Counted from the stretch's first letter, positions 29,970 through 39,781 are shown. The stretch: DNA of 64,000 nucleotides from Nematopogon swammerdamellus (GCA_946902875.1 OX336339.1:25203349-25267348); one strand, 5' to 3'. Notes: generated from the sequence alone by a model not told the origin. Made by a program: numbers and translations.

Positions 29970-30362
29970 GTCAGCCTCGATAGCTCAGTGGTGCAGACAG
30001 TCAACTGTCGCTATTGAATGTTAAGCAACGCTGGGTGCGGTCAGTACTTGGATGGGTGACCGCTGACCGTTGGAGGCTGACCGAGGTTCGGATTCCTCGT
30101 AAAACTGTAGGTCCCTTCCCTCCTTATCTTACTTGGTTTAATCCGCCCGGGTTGGTACTACCGCACTGAATGAAACTTCGGTCAAAACGGCTATGTAAAT
30201 AGTTTGTGTTCTCCGACCAGTTCAGTGTAGCCGGCACGATCAAAGGGGGAAGCACTGACATGGCACCTAGTTCACCCGGTGCTATGGGCTGACATCACGG
30301 ACGTTGTAGGTGATGTAGCCAACCGTGTCAGTTTCCATAAAAAAATAAAAATAAAAATAAAA
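29970..30362 (+). mobile_element. FamA SINE, full length, inside mariner
   Basis: Head CAGCCTCGATAGCTCAGTGG, 5S-like GTTAAGCAACGCTGGGTGCG and AGTACTTGGATGGGTGACC, tail TTTCCATAAAAAAATAAAAA. One of the best copies for defining the 5S-like segment. Confidence 0.9.
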
Positions 30363-30507
30363 CTTTGAAAGTGGCTACCTTTTTTTTGCGTAGGAATTCC
30401 AATTTCAAATATTTTCTGTTATAAAGGCAAATTATTCTTTTTTCCAAATCAGTTGTTCATTTGTTTTCCCACCGTTCGGGTTTTTTTACATCGCTGGTTC
30501 TGTGACC

Positions 30508-31488
30508 ATGGAAAAATCTAAATTGCGCGTTATTTTCGAATATGAATCCCGTCGCAGCACCAACGCAGCACAGACGGCATGCAATATCATCGACGTGTAT
30601 GGACCAGACAAGTGAACGTACTGACTGTGCGTTTTTGGTTTGATCGCTTCCGTTCTGGAAATTTTCATCTCAATGATGAGCCCCGTGGCCGACCGGAGAC
30701 GAGAGTCGATAACAATGAATTTAAAGCCATAGTTGAAGCAGATTAATCACAAACCACGTCGGAATTAGCAGCAGCCTTCAATGTAAGTTATAAAACGATA
30801 CTGATTCATTTACGTCAAATTGAAAAGATAAAAAAGCTCGGAAATTGGTTACTGTATGAACTCACTGAAAAACAACAACAAAATCGCGTCGAAGCTTGTC
30901 TTAACTTTTTGAATAAGCACAGAAATGGGGGGATTCTGAATCGGATTGTCACTTGTGATAAAAAGTAGATCCTGTATGACAATCGAAAACGTCCGTCACA
31001 CTGGTTGGACACAGGGTAGGCAGCCAAACCATGTCCCAAACGCAAATTGAGTCAAAAGAAGTTGCTTGTCAGTGTATGGTGGACCTGTGCCGGGATTATT
31101 CATTACAGCTTCTTGCACGTCTGGTCAGTGATGGTGGCAGGGACCGCGGGTTCGAGGCTCGCAAAAGACGGAGAAATATATTTTGTATTTTCAACTATTG
31201 TATATGCCTCTCTATCGCGCTCTCGCTTGCACACACAGGTCTCTATCGCGCTCTCGCTTGCACACACAGGTTTAGATGGAACGTTACACTTCTTCGTGCG
31301 TGCAGCCGGTGTTCATCAATTTATAAGACGTGACATCATCACGTCAAAACAAATCCGACGAGGCAGTGAAAAACGCCTTTAAAGAGTTCATCGATTCCCA
31401 TCCCCAGGATTTCTATAGTAGAGGCATCAATGAACTTCCAGTAAAATGGCAAAAGTGCATTGATAATAATGGCCAATACTTCGATTAA
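30508..31488 (+). pseudogene. Mariner transposase, dead
   Basis: Starts MEKSKLRVIFEYESRRS at 30508. Conceptual pieces in order: paired-type HTH N-terminus with VRFWFDRFRSGNF, the linker DEPRGRPETRVDN, second HTH with AAAFNVSYKTILIHL, then TCDKK where the first catalytic Asp of the DD34D core would sit, followed by a stop, and WTCAGIIHYSFL in a shifted frame. The central catalytic part with the second and third Asp is missing, replaced by a SINE; the C-terminus resumes as AVKNAFKEFIDSHPQDFYS and ends NNGQYFD at 31488. At least four in-frame stops and two frameshifts. The family is clear; subfamily is likely the cecropia-like mariners from the TIR. Confidence 0.9.
31118..31345 (+). mobile_element. 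tRNA-derived SINE, 5-prime truncated, inside mariner
   Basis: Begins within the tRNA-like head (CGTCTGGTCAGTGATGG) and contains a B-box-like GGGTTCGAGGCTCG. A local duplication of CTCTATCGCGCTCTCGCTTG (31210, 31243) is present. Tail GTTCATCAATTTATAAGACG. A full copy lies at 35682-35909 in reverse. Confidence 0.8.
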
Positions 31489-31569
31489 ACAAATATATAT
31501 TTTTCATAAATTTTTATTTTTTATTTTTTCTATATAGGTAAAACGGCAATTTCATAGGCAAGGACCTAA

Positions 31570-32290
31570 TATTTGTTTTGCCTCATTTGGCATTTTTGTA
31601 AAGGTTGGTACGCGCACCGCTACTGACGTCTGAAAAACATGTTCTGGTTATCTTAGATCGGTAATTCAGCAACATTCCGAAAATCAAACGGAATACCATG
31701 ACAGGGTTCGGTCAAATTGGTTGCCATTTTTAAAAAATACTGTCAGGAGACGCTACACGAAAAACATTTAGTATCGGGTTGAGGACAATTGAACGAAATA
31801 CTATGAGACAAAAATATTGGTTGTGGGATCTCGTACTATAATAGTAGTAAAGCTACTGTATAACAGAGGGCGCTTTTTATTTTTTCAATATGGCCTAGTT
31901 GATCGTTGTTCTAGAATAATCTATGGAAATTATGTATTATATTCAAATATTGAATAAATATACACAATACTTATGAAAATAAACTGATTACATGTTCCGT
32001 CGTATTTTTATATCGAGATTTGCAATACCGCAATGCGCAACTCGGCATATTTTCTTAGATTTTCTTCTTTCTCTAGCACACGAATACGACCTCACATGCG
32101 GACTGCTGGCGCTAGACTGAACGACTTTGTACCACTAGGATCTAAGTAGTAGATTACGATTTTGTTCTTGTTGTCCGGTCTATATGGAAGAGGGTGAGTT
32201 TAATGTCTTTGCGTGTTAATAATATGTGTTATTTATTATACGAAAAATAAGAAGCGCCATCTATGCGACGTAATCGGAACCGCTACAAGC
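31570..32290 (+). other. Low-copy sequence with a start-codon/donor-like site
   Basis: Few repeat matches. At 32184 TATATGGAAGAGGGTGAGTT combines an ATG with a consensus-like splice donor ten bases downstream, which could be a very short first coding exon (M-E-E) or chance. No other exon evidence. Confidence 0.2.
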
Positions 32291-32345
32291 CGGCAACTGA
32301 GCCGAGCGGGCCGGGCGGGCGGCGGCCGGCCGGCGGGCCGGCAAT
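32291..32345. other. Very GC-rich GGCCGG/GGCGGGC tract
   Basis: About 55 bases of almost pure G and C (CGGGCGGGCGGCGGCCGG), with self-complementary GGCCGGCC units. Stands out from its AT-rich surroundings. Confidence 0.7.
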
Positions 32346-32738
32346 ATTCTAAAAATTAAATCAAACCTACAAAGTTGTGGTTGCGTTATGTGCAGGAACT
32401 TTATAGGTCTGGCGATAGATGGCGCAAAAAATTAATGTTGTGAAAAGTTTTCCAAAACTTTGAAAAATTGCGAAGCTTATTGGACAGATGGCATTACCAG
32501 CTTACAGTAATAAGCTTTCGTTATCCTCGTCTACACACACTTCGTGTTTTCCTAAGGTGTTTACGTTACCAAAGGAAATTTCTGTAATATGTTGATTTAT
32601 ATAACTATGTTGTTGTATATAAGGTTGAAGAAAAATCTCCAAAGGTTTTTTTGTGGTGCGGAAATCTTGGTGCGCGATAAAAAATAAAAAAAACACAGGA
32701 GAATAATTAAAAAAACAAAACAACAACTTCATAAACAT
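32346..32738. other. Unassigned
   Basis: No supported gene. A minus ORF at 32502-32738 is phenylalanine-rich from A/T-rich sequence and has no recognised domain. Confidence 0.4.
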
Positions 32739-32836
32739 GTCCGCCTCGGTAGCTCAGTGGTGCGGTCGGTCGACTGGTTGTTAAGCACACTTGGGCGCGT
32801 TCAGTCCTTGGATGGGTGACCGCTCGACCGTAGGAT
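32739..32836 (+). mobile_element. FamA SINE 5-prime fragment
   Basis: CCGCCTCGGTAGCTCAGTGG, CGGTCGACTGG, GTTAAGCACACTTGGGCGC and CTTGGATGGGTGACCGCTC; stops after CGACCGTAGG. Confidence 0.85.
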
Positions 32837-32905
32837 TAAAAATAAAGTAAACGGAAACTGTTTTTTACTTTATAAAGGTCGGGGTTTTTTATATTTCTAA
32901 TTTTT
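32837..32905 (-). repeat. FamD fragment
   Basis: AAGTAAACGGAAACTGTTTT and TATAAAGGTCGGGGTTTTT, the inner inverted part of FamD. Confidence 0.6.
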
Positions 32906-32934
32906 ACTCTGTTCCTGGCCTTCCTTAATAATCC

Positions 32935-33335
32935 TTACTTAATAATAAAGTAAATTATCGACGACGAAGATGGAGCGTTGACATCGGCCGAGCCACAAGA
33001 ACTACGGCGAGGACGACGTCCACCACCGGCCAGCTTGGGGTCATCGGGACCTCGCGTCCTGTCTAGTGCCCCCGCTACCGGTGGTGGTGCAGTGCAAATT
33101 TGAGGCGATGCGCGCACGAAGAACGAGATATGTGAAAGAGCTGCGCGACGACATCGCCGTGCAGTCCGGCGGATACGGAGCTCTCCGAGATGGGGGTGGT
33201 GGTGGCCTACGTGTCTAGTACCACCGCCTATCGCTCGTAGCTTGCCTCGCGTCGTCTCGGAGAGCTCCGTAGCTACGGCCTGCACCCGCCGGTGTGCTTG
33301 GAGGCCTGCCTCCCGCCGCCGGCGGACATTACCGT
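32935..33335. other. GC-rich block with possible decayed coding sequence
   Basis: A sharply bounded GC-rich block between AT-rich flanks. A 116-codon minus ORF spans it, rich in Arg, Pro and Ala. GGAGCTCTCCGAGA (33177) is mirrored by TCTCGGAGAGCTCC (33256), giving a hairpin with ~80-base loop. It may derive from a retrotransposon gag-like or host exon, but I recognise no domain. Confidence 0.3.
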
Positions 33336-33680
33336 TTTTATTTACATTATATTAATATTGTGTATTTTTATTACTTTTTGTAAAATTTATGTAAAATTAA
33401 TGTAATATATTATAAGAACGTGAATAAAGAGAAGTAAATTACAAAAAAGTATAAAAATAATATATACTTAGTCCAGAGGAAATGCATTACTTCATCACCC
33501 CCTGCGGTGGCCGTTTATTTAATCAGTAATGGATTTATCTGCGTCTGACAGCCGTGTTGTCGTACTTGTCTAGCAGCTCGTCCGTGAAACGAGATTACTG
33601 CCTGGTTACATCTGTGCTTATACAAACAAATTATCTCATCTTTATACATACCCACTCCCACAATATATTAATTATACCTA
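33336..33680. other. Unassigned, AT-rich
   Basis: Contains a TGAATAAAGAGAAG stretch at 33420 that includes AATAAA, a polyadenylation-signal match, downstream of the GC-rich block. On its own it proves nothing. Confidence 0.35.
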
Positions 33681-34045
33681 TTTTTAACCCCCGACGCATA
33701 AAGAAGGATGTTATACTCGTAAGTTTAACGTGTGTGTGTATATGGGTGTGTCTGTCTGTGGCATCGTAGCTCCCAAACTCATGAACCAATTTGGATGCGG
33801 TTTTTTTATTAGAAAGATGATTTAATCGGGAAGGTTCTTAGCTACTAAAGCTTCCATAAAAAAAACTATCTTAGTAATCAAGTAATTACGTACTAAAAAA
33901 AATCATTATCTTACAAAGTGAAGCTTTAAATAAAAGTTAAATTACAAATTTAAAAAACCCCCGATCATGAAAAAGTCAAAAATAATTTCCCTTCACTTAC
34001 TTAAAGAAGTCGGACGACCGCTAAGTAAATAAAATATGAAATATC
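33681..34045 (-). mobile_element. FamD, near complete
   Basis: TTTTTAACCCCCGACGCATA, GGCATCGTAGCTCCCAAAC, AATTTGGATGCGGTTTTTT, then TTTAAAAAACCCCCGATC and CTTAAAGAAGTCGGACGACC. Confidence 0.8.
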
Positions 34046-34212
34046 AGAGCTGCTCGGGTCATCTAGTTCACCAAGGTGTGATGGTCTGACATGACGGGTG
34101 TAAACGTGAATTCTACACGTACGTCTATGTGTTTAGTAGTTGACGTAATCAATTATATCAGGTGCCATAAAAACATTATTACTAAACATAATTTCATAAA
34201 TTTCTATTCATA

Positions 34213-34641
34213 GAGATGGAAAAATTGGAAAATCTCCATCTCCGACGTCCATATAGCGAGATGGAAAATCTCCATCTCTGACGTCCATCTGACGAGATTG
34301 AAAATCTCCATCTCTGATATCCATATGGCGAGTTGAAAAATATCCATCTCTGACGTCCACATGGCGAGCTGGAAAATCTCCATCTATGACGTCCATCTGA
34401 CGAGATTGAATATCTCCATCTCTGACGTCCATATGGCGAGATGAAAAATATCCATCTCTGACGTCCACATGGCGAGATGGAAAATCTCCATCTCTGACGT
34501 CCATCTGACGAGATGGAAAATTTCAATCTCTGACGTCCATATAACGAGATGGAAAATCTCCATCTCTGACGTCCATCTGACGAGATGGGAAATCTCCATC
34601 TCTGACGTCCATATGGCGAGATGGGAAATCTCCATCTCCAT
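34213..34641. repeat. 36-bp hairpin minisatellite, 12 units
   Basis: Units start every 36 bp at 34258, 34294 and so on to 34618, preceded by one 45-bp unit. Each holds an inverted pair GAGATGGA / TCCATCTC and a CTGACGTCCAT linker. Linker variants cycle in threes (CTGAC, ATATGGC, CACATGGC) over most of the array, a 108-bp higher-order repeat. Since 36 is a multiple of three, several frames on both strands stay open, with a 12-residue repeat like MDVRDGDFPSRH; I judge those ORFs to be by-products. Confidence 0.95.
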
Positions 34642-34860
34642 CAGGGGGTGGGTGGCCGAATGATCTAGGCGTCGTCGGCTTCTCTTGTGAGAGGTCCGAG
34701 GTTCGAATCCAATCGTCGTCGTGTACCGATGAGTTTTTTTTTTTTCTGATTTGATAAAAAAATACGCGCATATACCTTCACCCACTGCTCCGTGGTCCGG
34801 AGTACATGTAAAAAATCCATCGGGCTGATTACAGGACATTGCCTAAGGTAATACATTTTT
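34642..34860 (+). mobile_element. tRNA-derived SINE
   Basis: The head GGGTGGCCGAATGATCTAGG (A-box-like) and GAGGTTCGAATCC (B-box, ~34698-34710) with a long variable arm resembles a class II tRNA (Ser/Leu type). The body continues GTGTACCGATGAGTTTTT, CCCACTGCTCCGTGGTCCGG. The ~75-bp tRNA-like part recurs inverted at 49160-49252. It begins immediately after the last minisatellite unit. Confidence 0.8.
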
Positions 34861-34862
34861 AT

Positions 34863-35236
34863 CTAGCTTTTGCCCGTGACTTCGCTCGCGTGAAATTCGT
34901 ATTTAAAAAGAAGAAAGTAAGTAAGCCCGCTACCGTACATTTATTTCGGCGCGCGGAACAATTAGGTTTGTTTTGATAGCCACATCTTAGCGTAACCGGA
35001 AGTGAATTTTATATAGCCTATCCTGTGTCACGTTTAGTTAAATGTTCTTGTACTAAGTTTCATTGAATTAGGATGATCAGTTTAAGAGTTATGGAGGAAC
35101 ATATATGAAATATACATACAGGAAAGATTTTTAAAATCATCAATTTAGTTTTAGGCATAGAGTCTATAAACTCGGTATCTAACAAAGTAACGTACTCCAT
35201 GACCATCTCTTACAGATTTATTATTAGTATTGATAA
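34863..35236 (-). mobile_element. Helitron-like non-autonomous element
   Basis: Minus strand: 5-prime TCAATACTAATAATAAATC, 3-prime GCGAGCGAAGTCACGGGCAA then AAGCTAG. TC at the start, CTAG at the end and a short GC hairpin near the 3-prime end meet Helitron criteria. About 374 bp, no Rep/Hel. Relatives: 20698, 51433, and both ends of 44863-46386. Confidence 0.7.
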
Positions 35237-35681
35237 AGTGGCATAAAGCTGTATTATTATTATCATCTTTGACCTCACTCTTGCTAGAACTTTCTGGAAT
35301 ATGAGCATAAGTGTATTGAACGGAGCCTCAGAGGCTCAGCAACCTTGGGGAACCTTTGAACTGTTTCGTTTGAAACCGTACACTCAAGGAGTCGGTTATT
35401 TCTAGTATAATGCCGGCCGCACACATAGAATCTGCCTTGAGGCCACCGCTGCGCCTCAGGGCGTCCGGAAGGACCCTGCTGTTCACGCATCTGGAGGAAA
35501 TGTCCTTTCTTTCGTTCATTTTTTTTTCTTTTCTCTTTTTTATGTCTGTTTTGGTTTTGTTCTTTTTGCGTTTTTAAACTAGTTTCTTTATTAGTAAGTA
35601 GTCGAAAATATGTGAAATAATCAGCTTAAGAGCTGTGCCGCATCCTTTTTGAGAACAATGTGTTGTTTTTCTTTTTTGACC
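35237..35681. other. Unassigned
   Basis: Opposed short ORFs (35284-35519 minus) contain no recognised domain. T-rich at 35520-35570. Confidence 0.4.
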
Positions 35682-35909
35682 TGATGACGTCACGTCTTAT
35701 AAATTGATGAACACCGGCTGCACCCACCAAAAAGTGTCACGTTCCATCTGAACCTGTGTGTGCAATCGAGAGCGTGTAACAAGCGATAAAGAGGCATATA
35801 AGGAGAGTAGGAAATACAAAATATATTTGTCCGTCGCGAGCCTCGAACCCGCGGTCCCTGCCACCAATATTGTGTGACCGACCAGACGTCTTAACCACCC
35901 GGCTAAATC
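35682..35909 (-). mobile_element. tRNA-derived SINE, full length (minus)
   Basis: On the minus strand, head TAGCCGGGTGGTTAAGACG (A-box-like) and GACCGCGGGTTCGAGGCTCG (B-box-like), followed by a body ending CCGGTGTTCATCAATTTATA and AGACGTGACGTCATCAGG. Same family as the insertion in mariner at 31118-31345. Confidence 0.85.
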
Positions 35910-36380
35910 GATCATGTACTAGCGAAGCGAATTCGGTCAACAGTGGGTGAAGATTTCATGGCGTTAAGTCTTTTGGATCTAGCGTCAATAGTAAATGAAA
36001 TACTTCAGTGGTAGTTTACTTGATTCGCAGTTAGGTGGGTGTTGCAACGTTGTAGTATGCGCTTTGATATGTAGATGGCGTTATGTAGAATTATTGATAA
36101 AGTAGGTAGATTTAATTATGTGTTAAGTAGAAATTTACAAATTTAAAGTTTATATTGATAATTAATATTATTAGTTTTTAAAGTACTCACATTTGCAATT
36201 TAAGAATTAAACTTCTAAGCACGATAGCTGCGAACCCGGCTTCGCTCGGGTAAACTAAACTTGCACTACAATTTTTGATAAGTAGTGGATTTTTGGGCTT
36301 TTTAAGTTTTTTAAATATAAAATAAACAAAAATTAATAGTCATTATTTTATCATATTTTTTGACGTGATGACGTCACGTC
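35910..36380. other. Unassigned; Helitron 3-prime-like motif at 36220
   Basis: TGCGAACCCGGCTTCGCTCG at 36229-36248 resembles the inverted GC-rich 3-prime end of lepidopteran Helitrons. The rest is AT-rich, and nothing else is recognised. Confidence 0.4.
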
Positions 36381-36383
36381 TTC

Positions 36384-36672
36384 GTACCAGGGCGGCAGAG
36401 ATTGAAAGGAGGTTACGAGAGCGCGTAACAAGCGATAGAGAGGCACAATCGGCCCAAGCGTCGGCTTGAAAGTACCAGGGCGGCAGAGATTGAAAGGAGG
36501 TTACTCGTACCATAATATATTAAGCGCTACTGGCCGGTCGGAAAAGATTTCAAATTTAGAATATTCATGAAACAAGGGTTGAAAGGAGGTTACTCGTACC
36601 ATAATATATTAAGCGCACTGGCCGGTCGGAAAAGATTTCAAGTTTGGAATATTCATGAAACAAGGGTCCGAA
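36384..36672. repeat. Tandem duplications (91-bp unit, plus 32-bp motif)
   Basis: Two ~91-bp copies, from TTGAAAGGAGGTTACTCGTA to TTCATGAAACAAGGG, abut at 36489-36580 and 36580-36669. A smaller motif, GTACCAGGGCGGCAGAGATT, occurs at 36385 and 36470. The inverted form of that motif (CTTCTGCCCTGGTAC) occurs at 37001-37015. Confidence 0.85.
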
Positions 36673-38140
36673 TATATGTATCACAATATCGATTCATGTA
36701 TTTCGATTCAATACGACAACAGAGAACCAAATATTAGGTATTTAGCACTTTTTAGTTCTAGGTTTTTTTTTGTTTGGAAGTCGGTTTCGTATTTTTTTAA
36801 ACTGATTTTATTTCATTCTTTTTAGTAATATTACATAAAAAAGAATAATCGAAATCGAATAATCGAAATCGATTGAAGTGGTACAGAATGATTCGCCATA
36901 TGTGTCAAACTGCAAATTGCTGAAAAAGTCCACATCACAAAAGTTTTGCTGAAGGTAACCACACACCATAGTAATTATCCTCCTTTCGGTTTCTTCTGCC
37001 CTGGTACTTTAGAACCGTGCCCAGTAGTCTTACCACTTTATGACGTCATCACGTAAAACTATCGTCCGTAAACCGACTTTACAGACAACCAATTTTTTTG
37101 TTGTTGTTATAAGTATTTAATTCTATTTTGTTTTATTATGTTTTTTTTTCTTTTGTGTTTTCTGTTTTATTTACCTTGTTTGCAAATAAAAGTCTTGAGT
37201 TTGTGTTTGAAATATGTCAGTTTTACCTTGAGGCTGGCACAGCGCTACGGCCCGCCTTGAGGCAGCCTGCCAAACGGCCGACTGGATTGTTGATCAAATA
37301 CTTTTTAGGGTTCCCTAGTCTAACGGAACCCTTATAATTTCGCCCTGTCCGTCCGTCCGCATGTCACATCAACTTTACTAGGAGAATGCGTTCTATGAAC
37401 CGCTATAAAATGGTGTGGTAAAATTTAAAAAAAAAATTGGGATGGCACACACTACATAACTGTTACATAACTAGTAGGCAATCGGTTACATAACTGTGAT
37501 GAAATAAAATGTCAGTGCACATAAGCATGTGGGGTATCCTTAGATACGTCCTAAAATGATAACGAAGTTTCAAAATGACTTTATCGTTTAAGTAAATATT
37601 TTGGTGAGATATACGCTTTTAAAGTCGTAAAAAGTGTATGTTCCTCCTCCCCTAACTTTTCAACTATACGTTGGAAAATTCTAAAAAAATGTAAGTTGTA
37701 GAACTTAAAAAACGCTTTCAATGAAAATTAGTTTAAATAAGATATATCGTGTATTTTTGAGATATGGGATATTTTCAGGTTACACCATGAACATACTTCC
37801 CGACTACGAAAGCCTTCACCGCACTTGGATGATTTTATTCTTATTTCCAATAGGCTGCCCAAAAGCAAAAGATAACTGCCAGTTTTCTGCTAAACATGTT
37901 CCGTAATATCTGAATATACTCTTCCGCCAAAACTGACGGATTTTGCTCTACGTGTGAGACCAGCTTAATAGCGAAACAACGACGTAGGGAGGCTGTATGG
38001 ATGAGTTCGTTGAATTTAAAGGTGTTGACCTTATAAATGGTTGGTTACAACCTATTAGTAGACACATATTTGATGTCCAATAAGACGGGTAAAATGATAC
38101 TTCATAAGAGTAAATTTATATAAGGGTGTAGGTAGGTACA
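36673..38140. other. Mostly unassigned, AT-rich
   Basis: Includes a T-rich stretch at 37128-37200, and a FamB-like patch at 37305-37365 (TTAGGGTTCCCTAGTCTAAC, CTGTCCGTCCGTCCG). ORFs at 37128-37337 and 37721-37906 have no recognised domain. Confidence 0.4.
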
Positions 38141-38142
38141 AA

Positions 38143-38325
38143 ATTGGTCAAGTGCGCGTTTTACTTGCGCATGGAGGGTTCCGTAGATCCGCTATAACAT
38201 ACCTGTAAACAAAATATATTCGGCTACATATTACGATTCAAATGATACAGTTCTAAGGCGGACGGACAGACAGACAGACGGCGTAGCCTTAGTAATAGGC
38301 TTCCGTATGGATACGGAACCCTATA
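38143..38325 (+). mobile_element. FamB variant, internally deleted
   Basis: TTGGTCAAGTGCGCGTTTTA, GAGGGTTCCGTAGATCCGCT, the GGACAGACAGACAG tract and GGATACGGAACCCTATAA. The GGTTCCGTA and TACGGAACC ends face each other across only ~140 bp. A 5-prime fragment of the same variant is at 48768-48830. Confidence 0.75.
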
Positions 38326-38373
38326 AGTGTTTCAGTAGTAGTACAGGGTCCCGCGAACTACAGTTAAAATTCG

Positions 38374-38471
38374 GAAGGGACCTACAGTTCCACATGGAAT
38401 CCGAAACTCGGTCAGCCTCCAACGGTCGAGCCATCCAAGTACTAATCACACTGAGCTACCGAGGCTGACAA
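38374..38471 (-). mobile_element. FamA SINE 5-prime fragment (minus)
   Basis: GGAAGGGACCTACAGTTCC, GGTCAGCCTCCAACGGTCGA, CACTGAGCTACCGAGGCTGA. The 5S-like block is mostly deleted. Confidence 0.8.
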
Positions 38472-38499
38472 GTACAGTAGAGGTGAGAGGTATGTTCTG

Positions 38500-38600
38500 T
38501 CGCTTATTCTATGGATAATGCTCGGAGGAGCGGTTTAACGCGATCTCGCTGTCCCCTTTCCACCACCATGAGTACTAAGTTGGGGGTTTCGGCCTCCGCT
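38500..38600 (+). pseudogene. LINE RT C-terminal fragment
   Basis: In one frame the sequence reads CSEERFNAISLSPFHHH, resembling the CSEELFRLIP segment near the C-terminus of Jockey/CR1-like LINE reverse transcriptases. A stop precedes it. Too short for family-level certainty. Confidence 0.45.
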
Positions 38601-39394
38601 TAGCTCACGCTGCTGACTCCACTCAGGTCGGTGGGTCAAATGAGATACTACCCTAAACGCTGGGTTGAGTACTGCGGGGTTCCGTTAAAAGCCCCAGAAT
38701 GCTTCGTGCTTCTGCACGGAACACTGGAGTTGGTCTCGCAGGGGTTGTGGTTTAGCGTTGATTCCCTGGTGCTTCTGCACTTGTGTAGTCAAGCACCTAA
38801 CACGGGAATAAGTAGCGAAAGCTGCGAGTGGTGAGCCACTTAGAGCTCCGTAACCAATGTGGAGAATTGGTAGACATGCGAATAATGTAGATCGGTATGT
38901 CGGTGCAACACACACTTATATGTGGATGTGGAATAGATTTTCCACGAGCTAATGACGCTGACGTAAGTCTGTCATTCGAGACCGGTGGATCCCCGGTACA
39001 CATTAGGTGGTGGTCATATGCACTTCCACGCATATACATAGCTGGTGAAAACAAAAGCCTTTAGGCTAGTACAAAACGCTGAGGCCCTGGACACAGGTTG
39101 TGGTTGGATAGGGTGCTGACCCCAGTGGCAGTGAAGGCTTCACCCCCGGCTCTCGACTTCGGTCGGGGGTTCCCTCGGGTGGACGGGTGGTGGCTCGGAT
39201 CGGCTGGGGAAAGGTCGCAGCCTGTGTTTCCCACGGGATTTTTTCGGAAGAACGGATGTTCGACAGAGCAGCTATGGGGCCTCGATCTGGCATACATGAT
39301 CACTGTACTCGCAAGAGTGCAGGTAGTAGACGTCTGGATTTTGTGGCCGAAAGGCTGGTATCTCTGGACGTCTATAAACAAAACGTAAATCAAA
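38601..39394. other. Possible LINE-derived sequence, unassigned
   Basis: Several overlapping ORFs on both strands and above-average GC suggest old coding sequence, maybe part of the LINE whose end lies at 39401-39760. GTGCTTCTGCAC occurs twice (38706, 38769). I cannot name a domain. Confidence 0.35.
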
Positions 39395-39400
39395 CAACAA

Positions 39401-39760
39401 ATGATAGTAAAGGAGGTTGTCCCCTTTCCACCTCCGCACTACGCGCACTGGGCAGGGATTGCATCCCTACACGCTGGACTTACCTCGGACCCCGAATGCG
39501 TACCAATTGGTTCTGCAGATATTTCGTCTACATATTTCGTCTACAGAACTGATAGACTCCGGAACGCTCTCCCTGCCCACATATTTCCCCCAAGTATAGT
39601 CTCGGGTCCTTCAGGAGAGGCGTGAATAGGCACCTGTCAGGCCGGTAAGGCATTCCAACCCCTGCGTACGACTGAATGTCCAGGGGCGTCGTTAGACACC
39701 TTATGGGTGGCTCGACGCCACATGCCGTACTATCTATAAAAACAAATTTAATAAAACATT
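39401..39760 (+). pseudogene. Jockey/CR1-like LINE 3-prime end
   Basis: The ORF ends YRTDRLRNALPAHIFPPS, the usual C-terminal block RxxRLRNxLPxxxFPP of Jockey/CR1-superfamily reverse transcriptases. After a one-base shift it continues SFRRGVNRHLSGR and stops. The 3-prime UTR has GGTGGCTCGACGCCACATGC and an A-rich end, as at 53690-53770. A stop and frameshift mark it as dead. Confidence 0.7.
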
Positions 39761-39781
39761 CATTCGAAATTTAAAAAACTG

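Larger units (their letters stand above)
29915..31569 (+). mobile_element. Mariner-like element with TA duplication and two nested SINEs
   Basis: Left end TTAGGTGCTGAAATTGAAAA followed by TGAAATTGCCGTTT and right end AAAACGGCAATTTCATAGG followed by CAAGGACCTAA are inverted repeats of about 30 bp, each bordered by TA (29913-29914, 31570-31571). That is the Tc1/mariner target duplication. A FamA SINE (29970-30362) lies in the 5-prime region, and a tRNA-derived SINE (31118-31345) replaces the centre of the transposase gene. Confidence 0.9.

Noticed and set aside
29998..30075. 5S rRNA gene
   Set aside because: Only the 3-prime-half-like segment is present, and it is embedded in a multi-copy SINE.
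31031..31382. Two ~100-codon plus-strand ORFs
   Set aside because: They are fragments of the mariner transposase reading into a SINE, not separate genes.
34646..34720. Functional tRNA gene
   Set aside because: A- and B-box-like sequences are present, but the tRNA-like part continues into a SINE body and a sibling copy occurs at 49160; acceptor-stem pairing is not evident.
34194..34839. Long overlapping ORFs on both strands (up to 151 codons) over the 36-bp repeat
   Set aside because: They arise because the repeat length is a multiple of three and the unit lacks stops in most frames. The peptides are simple 12-residue repeats with no domain.
38631..39625. Cluster of 60-120-codon ORFs as a host gene
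   Set aside because: Frames overlap on both strands and the end shows a LINE C-terminal motif, so old LINE sequence is the simpler explanation.
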